Below are positions 35,045-46,600 of a DNA stretch of 64,000 bases, piece after piece. Position 1 is the first letter of the stretch. Every line of letters begins with the position of its first letter. The DNA is from Rosa chinensis (Eukaryota > Streptophyta > Magnoliopsida > Rosales > Rosaceae), in assembly GCF_002994745.2 (NCBI RefSeq), contig NC_037088.1, forward strand, positions 67,660,397 through 67,724,396, read 5' to 3'. The notes under the pieces were generated by a model. The model was not told the DNA's origin. It ran no database searches and saw only the letters and a list, made by a program, of their open reading frames with translations. The position numbers were made by a program, and so were the translations under genes.

Positions 35045-37622
35045 GCCAAAAAGGTATGTTGTCCAGGTTCAATGAATCTAGGGATGGTTATGAAATTGTG
35101 ATTCTGGTTACGTATTTGCGTCTGTCATTGAGACTCAATTTTTCCCCATTGAATTTCTATATCCAACTCTTGCTTTGGCGCATTCAACAACTATAAACAA
35201 TATATCTCAATTTTTCCAAATAATTAAAACAGTAAATCTCAATTCAAGAGTCAAGAGTCAAGACTTGAAAATATTGTTCATTTAGACGGCTACATGCCTA
35301 CATGCACATTGGATTCATACATTGGTATGGAACAAGTCAAGAAGTTTATCGAAATGTCTAGAGTTGGACAGCTATATATGTACCAAGTACGACTTGCTAA
35401 ATTAAAACCGTACGCTAAAAAATATATTATATCTAATTTAGAAGGTCAAATTTAACGCTGATTGTTGAATTGAATCGAATGTTATTTGCTACTCCCTCAA
35501 TAACCAAACTTGTGTTTGCATAACTTGGTATAGAAATTATTAAGGGTAATTAAAGCAAGTCCCCACAGGGGATAGGCATATTTGATATGATTGAGATATT
35601 GCTTGGCCTCTATTTGCTGAATACGTGAAAAATCGTTGGTGATAAATTAATGGGTGAAAGATCGTGGCTCATTGAGGTCCCAGAAGGCACCACGCTAGTA
35701 TACTGTAGTTGGGGTGTGCCACAATCACACAATAATGTGACAACAAAACATGTCCTTGGATTCCTGGAAAATCCATCAACAATAGAACAAAAATATTTTC
35801 ATAATTACTTTTACTCCTTTTTGGTTTTAGTTTTTACCCCGAAATCTTAAATTTTCCTACTCTTATCTTCGATCATGTGGATCTAATATACGTATATGTG
35901 ACCATGACCTTAAATTTTATCTATGATGCTTGGCCGTGGAGGTTTTGTGTCTATTTCAATATCCTTTTGGGGGACTAAGCTACGTCTATGTCGACTAAGA
36001 CTCCCATTTCTCTTTTGGACCAACGTTGATTAGCTTTTTTAATTGTGACAAAGAAGGGCCTATCAAAAGAAAAGGAAGAACGGTGAAAAAAACAAAAGCT
36101 AAAGGTAATGCATGGAACGATGGAACATGGACCAGGCGTTTGGTTAGTACTTGGTACTCAAACGATGAGATTTTTATTGCAATCCAAATAAGTGATACAA
36201 TTGGTGAATCGTGACTGAAGTGCACCAATAAATGATTAAATGGATCAAAAGGTGAATTAGTGAAGGAACTCTTTATGGGTCTTCTTGCCAATTTCTATTG
36301 GGCAAGGCCCAGAAATTGAAATGCACAGTGGGCTTATTGAAATCTCGACCGAACTAATGGAGTTTATGGATCCAGCTCCACTTTCCTTTCTTTGATCAGA
36401 AATGGTTCCAGTTTGGCTTCAGGCATATGATCAACATGGGATGTTTAGAACTACTCTCACGATAGATTCTAGTCGCAAATAAAGACTCACAACATGTAAA
36501 CTTGTAAGTTCTAAGTACTAAGCCTGATTTGTAGAAATAACATTAAGCATCGAAAATCATATAAAAATGTATTTGTCGTGAAAACATCTGATCGGAAAAT
36601 AAAATTATAACACTGAAGTTATGATGCCTCCTTAACAAGTTTTTCTTTTATGAATGTGTGATATAACAATAGGGTCAAATTGCAACCTCCAAGTGAAACT
36701 TATTCTCGTACAAAAAGTGAAGCCTCTCAGGATTCTTGGAATTTATTTGGTTTACGACAAAGAAAAATAAAAATAAAAACCGAAACTTATGTATTTGGAC
36801 CATTATAAATCAAAGTGATGCTTTTGATTTAAATAAATAAATTTTCATAATCATTATCTTCTTCTCCATTCAGTCCATTACGATGACGCAGCTTAAAACA
36901 AATGATTGAGTCTGTTTTTATATTGAACATTGTACAACGTTTACTCGAACAAAACTGCGCAAGAGAGAGTTACGTGGGCTCTTTGTGCTCTACGCAATCG
37001 TTGTTGTTGCTGTTGGGCTGTTGGCTTTGGCATTGCTGCAACACCCACATCGGTTTTTGTTCTTCTTATCTTTTCAGTAAGCTTCATTCCATATAACTAT
37101 GTCTTTCTCCGTTTGCAAGATCATATTGGATTATCAATCTCACATTTTTAGTTAAGATCTGATTGTATTGACATGGGTTTTTGCTAATTTCGTGATCTTC
37201 TTATGCTTGATCGGTTACTTTCTAAAGTTCATGGGTGATTCATTGCATGGTTTGTATATTAGATATTAGATATTGGATTTTGGTTTTTGTGGGTCATTTG
37301 ATTTATGCTCAATCTCTGTTTACAGAGTTGTAGCTGCCCAGGTCACCATCGTCGTCGTCAAGATCAATTCTTGAATTTATATAGGTTCAGAAAGCTGCTT
37401 CCTTGAAACGGGTTTTTTATTTGTCAATGTTGGGTTGGTGGTACGCATCGAATAGTAGTGTTGTTTACTGCAAGAGCAGCACTTTATCAGAATTCGATAT
37501 TGCCGTGTTTAGTTGATTTGGCAAAGGAGTTGTCTTTGTGGGTTTGGATTGATTCTGACTGATGTGCATGCTGCATAAGAGGGATAGAGAGTCTAAGAGG
37601 GAGTTTTGTAGTTTTAAGAAGT
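35045..37622. other. Divergent region between LSU and ATG13, with ATG13 leader
   Basis: AT-rich DNA without a recognisable gene to about 36900. The ATG13 5' UTR probably starts near 36950. A strong acceptor, TCTCTGTTTACAG, at 37325 suggests at least one leader intron before the ATG at 37623. The arrangement is inferred from splice-like sites only. Confidence 0.4.
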
Positions 37623-40148
37623 ATGGATTTTCAGAACAGTTATCAGCCTGAATCAGGGAAATTGGAACAGATTGTTTCCCAATTTCTTCTCAAAAGCTTG
37701 CATATTATTTTGGATTCTAGGGTACCTTCTCTTCACCCGCATGATCGCAGTGGAGAGCTTTCATTGAATTCTCGGGTGAGGAAGAGTGACAAATGGTTCA
37801 ACTTAGTACTAGGGGACCGTCCTGCAGCTCTTGAGAATTTGAACTTTTGGCACAGAAATGTGATGGATCCGATGATAATCGACATCATACTTGTTCATGC
37901 GGGGTCTAATTCTTCATCAGTTGACAATCTGTTTGGGAATTCGGGGGCTGGTCCATCTGTTGAAACAATCATTGAGAGGTGGGTTGTTCAGTATGAAACT
38001 CCTAGGGTTGTGGCTAATCAAACTGGTGACAGTTTAGCATACAAGAAGACATATAAGAAGTCAATTGTACTTTTACGTGCTCTTTATTCATATATGAGGC
38101 TTCTCCCAGCTTATAGGATCTTTAGACAGCTAAGTACATCTCGTCAGACTTATGATTTTGATATCATTTACAAGGTGTCTTCACTAAGAGATCCCTTCTC
38201 AAGGGCGGAGGAGGAAATGATGCAGGAGTTCAGTTTTGCTCCTGTAGAGGCCAATCCTGGCCGCCTTTCTTTGTCTGTGACTTATCGTAAAATGCTGTCT
38301 GATTTCAATCTTGAGCCTTCAACACCTATGCCACCAAAGATAATTACAGATTATGTTGGTAGTCCTGCTACTGACCCCTTGAGGTCTTTCCCCTCATCAG
38401 TGAGGGGTGATCGCCCAACTTCCTTTCCATTGGGACCTTCATCTACCGGACCATTTCAGCGTCCACACAGCTGGACAAGTGGCTTCCATAGACCACCTTA
38501 TGTTGGGCAGTATAAACCTGTAGTTGGATCTCCACCTGTATATCGTGCATCCCCTATGTCCCATGATGTTGGATCTCCTCCTATTGATACATATACTAAC
38601 AGAGTTCAAAACTATAGAGTTCCAAGTCATTCAAAGACTCCTAGTTATGATGAGTATCAGCTTTCACCTCCATTTTCAGCATCTCCATCCCCATCACCAC
38701 CAACATACTTGTCTAGTGGCAGTTTTGGTCCTATGCAAACACGAATTCGTTCAGAAACTGCCCCCGTAAGCATCCCTAATCCAATGGGGGGTAAGGGCTC
38801 CAGATACCTTTCTCCCAATTTTTCTGATCCAAGTAGAAATTCCCTTCCTCCTTTATCTCTGAGAAGCACAAGAAATGAACCTTCCTCACAAGAGTCTCCA
38901 TCTGGAATAAGGGCATTTAGAAAACTAGACGGTTCAAGGGCTGGAGATATGCACCCTGGTTTTCAAAAGGTAGCCTTGAATTATCTGGTTTAAAAGCTTG
39001 TTTGCTCCATGTAGTCTTGAAGTTAGTTGTGTATTTCATGGCTTGCTAGTAAGACCATTTATTATTTTATTTATAGGTGAAAGACAGCAGAGATGATTCG
39101 GGCCGGTTCTCAGGATTGTTGTCCTCCAGTGGCTCACCACGCATTGGTTTTTCTAGAAGCTCCAGTAGATTATCTTTTCAAGATGATATGGATGATTGTG
39201 AGTTCTCATGCCCTTTCGATGTGGATGATGTTGACACAACCGACTTTCACGCCAGGTACATAAAATTAACCTTGTTTTAATTATATGTAGTAGACTAGTA
39301 GTAGACCACCTTCAGCTTGTAAAAATTTTTCATACCAGTAATGGTATTATCTATTTCCTTCATAATTGTTTTGGCTACTTCTCTGCATCCCTTTATCTTT
39401 TCCAAACATTATCAGATACGGGCTTCTTGAATTGCTGGGTTAGTGAGTGATAATGAATACTTGCCGGAGTTGCCGAATAGTAAAATAGTCTGAATCCTAG
39501 CTTTTAAGATGGACAAGGAACCAGCAAAAAGCATGATATGGTTGGGTTAAGTTCACCATCAGTTGCTAGGGGTGTCTGCTTTCTGGTTTATGTGCTGCTA
39601 AATTCCTTTTTCAAAATATTAAACTAAGATCCTAGTTTTTGCATGGGACAAAGTGGAAAAAGATGGTCATAGTATTTGACAGGTTCTTTTGCTTTGTATC
39701 GATTCAAATCATTATGTTAGGCACTTGTTCTCTGCACTTCTTTGAATCTTAATCTACATATACCCTTAGATCTGACTTTACATTCAGTATCAAGCTCTGT
39801 GTTTCTTATGTTTCTTTATCCACATTTTGGGTGAACAGTCAAAACGATGGCAAAAAAGCTTCAGAGTTTACTTCCCAGTCATTGCCAATTGGTAGAAAGT
39901 CACCAGGTGCTGCTGTTGGCGTTCTTGTTCACATGCTAAGAACAGCTCCGCCCCTGCGCCAAGATTCAAGCTGTTACTCTTCTGACTCCATGAAGCCTGA
40001 ACACGAGGAAGGAGTTACTACAGCTTCTGGTTTCTTTATGCCTCGAAAGACTTCTGATGCCCTGGAGGAGCTCAGAAGTTACAGAGAAATGAAAGACCTT
40101 CTAATTTCAAAGAGTGGAATGAGGGTGCTCACCAAAGAAGAGGCATAA
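37623..40148 (+). CDS. ATG13: Autophagy-related protein 13 (ATG13)
   Basis: Three coding exons, 37623-38969, 39077-39255 and 39839-40148, give 611 residues. The N-terminal HORMA-type domain (about residues 12-225) carries plant ATG13 blocks: KLEQIVSQFLLKSLHIILDS, RKSDKWFNLVLGDRPAALE, RWVVQYETPRVV and VLLRALYSYMRLLPAYRIFR. The remainder is Ser/Pro-rich and disordered, with many Ser-Pro sites suited to phospho-regulation by TOR. A conserved C-terminal piece follows (FFMPRKTSDALEELRSYREM). ATG13 is the regulatory adaptor of the ATG1 kinase complex that starts autophagosome formation. The position beside LSU mirrors Arabidopsis ATG13a (At3g49590, beside LSU1 At3g49580). Confidence 0.95.
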
Positions 40149-40852
40149 TAGACATGATTAGTTATTCTTTGTGAGGAAGCTTTGAATTGAACACACACTT
40201 TCCTTTTGAATGCTCAGATTGGAGGACTAACACTGTATATATCATCACTGAAAGTTAAGATTAGTTACTGTTATGATACCAGTTAGTGTACTAGACTAGT
40301 AGACTTTGCTGACCATTACTATTTCAAAAAAAAGTTTATGGAGATCTGCATCCAGGTAAGTAATTCTAAAGGGGGTATTTATTCTCCTAAAACTGTAGTT
40401 GCGAAGGGGTGACTTTAAAAATTCATAACAAAAAATTGGATTGAGATTTTTTAGTTCGGTCAGTTTGAGAAGTGCTCAAAAATCATGATTTAATAGTGAA
40501 AAAAATAAAAACTGCTATTTTCACCAAAAAAAACCGTGTGCTATAATCCATAATTTTGGATGAAAAATGAGTTTTTGACAAAAAAAAAATCAATGTGGGA
40601 GGGACCTTCATAGCCTCGCTCATTTTCGACAAAGTTCACACTTTTTTCCATTACATCTATCGCAATCCCCCTTATATTTGGGCTAACTGTGCATGTTTAG
40701 CCTTAAAGGGAAATGATAATCAGTACAAGCCCAATGAGACTTAATTATTGAAGCCCATTATTGCGGATTCGGGTTTGGCTTGACCCGAAACGAAAGAGGA
40801 ATGCCCAGCACATAAACGCAATTCAAATTACCAGAGCGAGCTTCGATTTTGA
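40149..40852. other. Spacer between ATG13 and the C78 peptidase gene
   Basis: ATG13 3' UTR followed by an AT-rich segment. The phrase CGTGTGCTATAA at about 40534 also appears near 49503 in the spacer left of MOR1, suggesting a shared dispersed repeat. The C78 promoter should be near 40700-40830. No clear TATA box. Confidence 0.4.
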
Positions 40853-42950
40853 ATGATTGGTTTTGATCGCATGAGTGCTATGGATTCTTCTTCGTCTTCT
40901 TGCCCCTTCTGTAATCTCACAGTTCCATCCTCACAACTTGAACGGTAATGCTTGCAAAAAGTTCAGACCTTTTTTGCTTTTTTCTGCAAGAATCACATCT
41001 TTTTGTATACAAAGTTTAAGCCTTTAGTGGTTATGTGCGTGTAATTTATATGAAATTGAATTGCAGGCATGCCAATAGTCACTTTGAGGTTGAAGATGAG
41101 CAACTGGCTATGGACTTGGAGTTTGCCCAGCAACTTGCTTTGGAACCTTCTTCTCCACCGTCCATGGTACTCCTTAGTTTTGCTTTCCCCATCAGTTTTC
41201 TTGTATTGCTTGCCCTATTCAATACATTAAGAAAGAATGGTATCATAAAAGTTATATGCTTGCAGTGATTACTGGGATGTATGTGTTGAAAGATTAGATT
41301 TTCATATGTTAATATGCGACTATGAATTGGTTTTTAGAATGATTGTGTTTGATGTTTTGGGTTGTTTTTAATGAGAATGAAAGGATTTTTCGTCATTTTT
41401 TATAAGGGCGAAGAAGAACATCCATGTTTGTCTACTGTTCTTGTTTGATAATGGAATTTGAAGCTTGGTCCAGTAACTAATTAGTTTCATACGGGTATAT
41501 GTTCAGAATAATCAAACAATCAGAGACTTGCCATTAGCAAGATTTCATGGACAATGTAGCATGGAGGAAAGTATCTCCTGCCTGGCTGCTTTACAGACTA
41601 GAACCACTTTCCATGAAATTGAAGGTGGTGTGATGGCTCTGCTGAGAGAGTGTTTGGAGTTAGAACCTAGAGATACAACGACTTTTTTGTGTGGTTATAC
41701 AGATCATATTCAGAGCATTCGATCTGAGGATTCTGGGTGGGGTTGTGGGTGGCGTAACATCCAAATGCTTAGCTCCCATTTGCTTATGCAAAGGCAAGAG
41801 ACTCGAGAAGTTTTGTTTGGTGGTGCAGGATTTGTTCCTGATATCCCATCACTCCAAAGATGGCTTGAGATTGCTTGGGAAAAGGGATTTGATGCAGCTG
41901 GCTCTGATCAGTTTGCTAACAAAATTTATGGCTTGAAAAGATGGATTGGAACAACTGAATGTGCTGCTATTTTCCGTTCTTTTGGGCTGCGAGCAAGGAT
42001 AGTGGATTTTGGTCCTAAGGAACTCGAACCATATTATCATTCTCTTCCTGGTTCAAGGCTTGGGGAAGAGGTCAAGAGAATACATAATGGTGGGAAGAGG
42101 AAAGCAATTCAGGTTTGTGGACCGATGGATAGATATTTGCCAGAAAGGAGTCATGATATTAACCAAGCAAGTTCCAGTTGCCGTGAAAAGTCGAGTTGTT
42201 CTACTAGCCATATAGGTGATTCTTGGGGTAGGAAAAGTAATTATAATTCGGGAAATAAGTTTTCAAAGAAAAGCAAGGGTCATCAGGTTCTCATGGATTG
42301 GATCTGGAATTACTTTAATGATGGTAACGTTACCAAAACGGGCAATCACCAGGTCATTGTTAGTGACAAAACGTAAGTTTCTCTATCCCAGTAATGCATT
42401 GTTTGAACATCTTTTACATAAATGTTTTATGTTGTGCCCTAATATGTAGAGACTTTCTTTGAGCAGACCCTTGTACTTTCAGCATGATGGGCATTCGAGA
42501 ACCATTGTTGGGATTCAAGTCAAAAATCAACATAACGGGATGCAGCAACACACTCTCTTAATTTTGGACCCTGGTCATGTAATCTTCTGTCCCTTATGAA
42601 ATCTGTGTAGCATCTTACCTTTAGCATGTGTGTTTTAAAGTTGATTACTAAACTCAATTACTTTTGACTTTTCTGCCACATGATTACAGAGAACGGCAGA
42701 CCTGGAAAGATCTCTGAAGGAAAAGAGAGGATGGCAGAAGTTTATAAAAAGAGGAGTTCACACACTGAGAAAGCCACAGTACCAGGTAATGGCTAATGAA
42801 ACATAACATGTTTCTTTGGTTTTATTGCTCTTTAGGACCGGGCTTGATGTAATGATTTTGTTTCAGTTGTGTTATATTGATCCTGGCATTTCAAGTGGAG
42901 ATGAAGTGGAGTTGCTCAAGACTCTAGATAGTGTTTTTCTTGAACTCTAG
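40853..42950 (+). CDS. Peptidase family C78 (ZUFSP/UFSP-like) with N-terminal zinc finger
   Basis: Six exons, 40853-40944, 41067-41166, 41507-42372, 42467-42578, 42690-42785 and 42867-42950, give 449 residues from the first ATG; in-frame ATGs at 40871 and 40880 would drop 6 or 9 residues. An N-terminal C2H2 finger (CPFCNLTVPSSQLERHANSH) precedes a helical segment (DLEFAQQLA) that could bind ubiquitin. The C78 core has the Cys in SEDSGWGCGWRN (Cys144). The candidate His is in FQHDGHSRTIVGI (about 362) and the Asp in LLILDPGH (about 387). Animal relatives are ZUFSP/ZUP1, a K63-linkage deubiquitinase, and UFM1 proteases. With a finger and this order, ZUFSP-like activity is more likely than UFM1 cleavage; that is inference. 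Arabidopsis At5g24680 is the apparent orthologue. Confidence 0.9.
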
Positions 42951-42985
42951 AGGACCCTGTTCAACATTTTGACTTGTCAGTGGCT

Positions 42986-43181
42986 ATGCTATTGTTAGAT
43001 TTGAAATCAATGCATGACAAAAGAAAATTTGGGTATCTGAAGAATGAAAGTTCACTGTTCTAAGGCTTCCTTCCCTCCCTTAAATGCTATTGTTAGATTT
43101 GAAATCAATGCATGATAAAAGAGAATTTGGGTATCTGAAGAACGAAAGTTCACTGTTCTAAGGCTTCTTTCCCTCCCTTAA
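42986..43181 (+). repeat. Tandem 98-bp duplication just after the C78 peptidase stop
   Basis: ATGCTATTGTTAGATTTGAA at 42986 recurs at 43084. The copies share about 95 of 98 bases, ending in TTCCCTCCCTTAAA. The pair starts 35 bases after the stop codon, so it probably lies in the 3' UTR. Confidence 0.9.
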
Positions 43182-43663
43182 AGAGAAAGTTCAGACTCTG
43201 AAGCTCGTGCAGAAGGTTTCACGCTATGTGCCGAGCTCTTCTTGATCAATGATCTTGACTGCTGAGGGTTGATTTTGTGGAAATGCCTCAATGTTCAAGG
43301 ACTTTGTATGTGCAAGAGGAACAGAAAGTTGGTGATACACTCCTATTCTACTCTTCAGCTGCTAGGCAGCTCAGATCTTTTGTCAGCTCTTAATCTGGGG
43401 TATCTTGGTTAAATTATGTGAGCTACCATAATTTACTTTGATGCGAGTTTATTCTCTTGTATACTGACTTTGTAACTGTGAACAACTTTATTCATTTATC
43501 AATATATAGGAAAATGTTCTTCTACTCAACAGTTTATTCTGTCATTAAGCCACCTCTATTTTAGTGACAAACTACTACTACGATACTATTACATTAGGCT
43601 TCAAAGGACATTATAGGCCTAAGGCTTTTCTAAGTTCCCTTGGTGTTTGCGCATTTCAATATG

Positions 43664-46600
43664 TTACTCTTCTCCCATGCTCTGTATCTGATATAATCTT
43701 GAATAAACTCCCTCAGATGCTGTTATTAGGGTTGAGTGGGATCCCATCTCCACAATCTCACCTTTGTCCATGACAACAATGATATCCGACTTTATTATTG
43801 TGGAAAGCCTATGTGCAACTGTAATCTGTGTGGTTTTTGACAGCAGGCCCCCATTCTTTTTCAAATTTATCGCTTCCAATGCACTCACCACAGATTTCTC
43901 AGATTCAGCATCAAGGGCACTTGTTGCTTCATCCAGAAGCAAAATTGCAGGCCTCTTTAGCAGTGTTCTAGCTATGGCTATTCTTTGCTTTTGTCCTCCT
44001 GAAAGTTGGCATCCCTTCTCCCCGACAACTGTTTCATATCCATCAGGCAAATTACTTATGAACTCATCAATGTTTGCTTCCTTTGATACCTCCACAATCT
44101 CAGTTTCAGAAGCACTTTCGTTCCCGTAGCAGATATTGTGTCTGATTGAGGAGCTAAAAAGAAGAGGCTCTTGTTGCACCAACCCTATTTGTGTTCTCAG
44201 CCATCTCAAATTGTATTCCCTTATCTCCTTTCCATCAATGAGTATCTTACCTTTCAAGGGATCATAAAATCTTAGCAGAAGGGCCAGAACTGAAGATTTT
44301 CCAGCTCCACTTGGACCGACAAGAGCTACCTTTTTACCAGCTTCAATTTGTACACTGAAGTTGTTCAGGATACTTACTTCTGGTCTCAAAGGGTAATTAA
44401 ACTCAACGTTTTGAAATTCAATGTTCCCTTTGATTCTGTCCCAATTTGAAGTTTCTGGTGTAGATGGATCTATTGCAGTTTTGCGGTCAAGGGTCTCGAA
44501 TGCAGGAGTGAGTACATTGATGGCAGAAATGACAGTGGGAATCAATGTCCACAATTCTGTGATTGAAGGTACTGTGAGAGAGAAAATCTGGTATGATCTT
44601 ATGCCATCTTTGAAGCTCGATTGATTTTTATGAACCAAAACTGTTGTGTACCACAATGCCACAGCATGTGCAATGTTCCATAAGCAAAGAGAAACTCCCT
44701 GAATTATGCCATACTTGATACTTTCTTTCCTGCTCATTCTCTTGGGTGTTTCCAGAGATATTTCGGCTTTTTTGAGTATATGATCTTCATGGCAAAACGA
44801 CGCAACGGTTCTTATGTTTTGTGCAGACTCAGAAGCAAGAGAAACAAGTTCATTATGTGCAGCAGCTGAGTCTCCTGCAAAACCCTTGGCAGACTTGGCT
44901 TGAATGAGACCGCCAATGAAGTGGCAAGGCATCACAGCCCAAGCTACCAACCCCATTCTCCAGTTGACAACCATGCTCACAATGGTTGCAATCAGTATGG
45001 AGGAGATGCACTGAACAATGACAGACATCCGGTCAGCAATTACCAGTTTAACCATTGAAGTGTCATTGATGATCCTTGAGGTGAGCTGTCCAATGCCATT
45101 CTCAGGGTTCTCATACCATCCAATTTCATTGCGTAGCACACCTGCAAGATATTATTGTTAATGTTTAGATGTTTATTTGTAATACCTTCTTGAAGAAGAA
45201 ACGTTCCATTACTGACATGGATACATGAGATGATGAAACAGTAGTGTGTGTGTGTGTGTGTGTGTACCTGAATAGAGAGCACGTCTCAGGTTTGTCATGG
45301 CCTTCTCTCCAACCATTCCAAAGAAGTAATGTTGCAAGGTGTGAGAGAACAACGAAATGAATCCAATTAGAGCGAAGGTGATTGAATATTTTGAGACTTT
45401 TCTTTTAGCATCTGGGTGGTAGTATGCTACTCCTATTGTTATAATGTAATACCCAAAGACAGGCTTTGATATGCCAGAGAAAGCTGCTGCAAAAGAACCA
45501 ATAGCAATCTTTACGAGTTCTCTCGTTTTCAAGCCAAACCAGATTCTGAAGAATATGGTTTGTTTTCTTATTTCCTCTTCGTCTTGCTTGGGAGGCTGAT
45601 TAGGATACTGGTCGCTGTGGGGCTCCTTAGCTCGTGTTATCTGTTCAGGTGAGTTCTTTTGGTGGATGCTTTCATGTTCTTCAGAGGGACCATCTTCTCT
45701 GTTAAGTCATTCAGTCAACAATGAATTCAGGTTATGTATCTCTATGAGGAATTGAGGATACATACAGTAGATAGTTTAAGTGTAATTTACCTAGACTCAT
45801 GAACTGGGTTGAGGTTCTGCATGTTAAATAAGTTGTTGTAGAATTTGCTGCTTTCAAGTAAGCTCCGGTGAGTTCCTGTTTCTGAAACTTGTCCATTTTC
45901 CACAACCGCAATAATATCTGCATTAACAATAGTTGATAGTCTGTGCGCTATCAAGATGACTGTCCTTCCTTGCATAGCCTTGTCAAGTGCTTCTTGAACC
46001 ACCTTCTCAGATTCCGAGTCAAGAGCACTTGTTGCCTCATCAAGCAGAAGAATAGGAGGATTCTTGAGAATGGCTCTTGCTATGGCGATTCTCTGCTTCT
46101 GGCCTCCAGATAACTGGACTCCCCTTTGTCCTACCTGTACCGCATTTCAGACAAGGTGTAAGGCGTACAAATTATTATAAAACTTGTATTAACAGATTGT
46201 CACTCCGCCTTGGTGAGGGTGGAGGAGTTGAGAAGCTGACCTCTGTGGAGTACTGATCTGGAAGTTGAGATATGAAAGTGTGTACATTTGCCATCACTGA
46301 TGCTTTCTGGATCTCTACATCTTCTGCATCCATCTTACCGACTTTCATGTTGTCCGCAATGGTGCCTGCAAACAGTGATGGTTCCTGCGAAACAGCTCCT
46401 ATGTTTTTCCTCAGGAATTTCAAGTCAAGATCCTTGATGTTGTGGTTGTCAATCAGAATCTTCCCTGAAGATGAAAGTTTAAGGCATATGGGAGAAGTAA
46501 ATTGCCTATATGTGTTGAGAAGTTGAAGATTGAGGTATATACAAACCTTTTGGCGGATCATAGAATCTTGCGACTACTGAGATGATAGTACTCTTTCCAC

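Noticed and set aside
34771..35049. 92-residue ORF overlapping the LSU gene
   Set aside because: It is a shifted frame that runs through the LSU TATA box and 5' leader. The LSU frame has the family motifs.
43764..44129. 121-residue plus-strand ORF
   Set aside because: It is antisense to NBD2 of the ABCB transporter, which has both Walker motifs and the LSGGQ signature in the minus frame.
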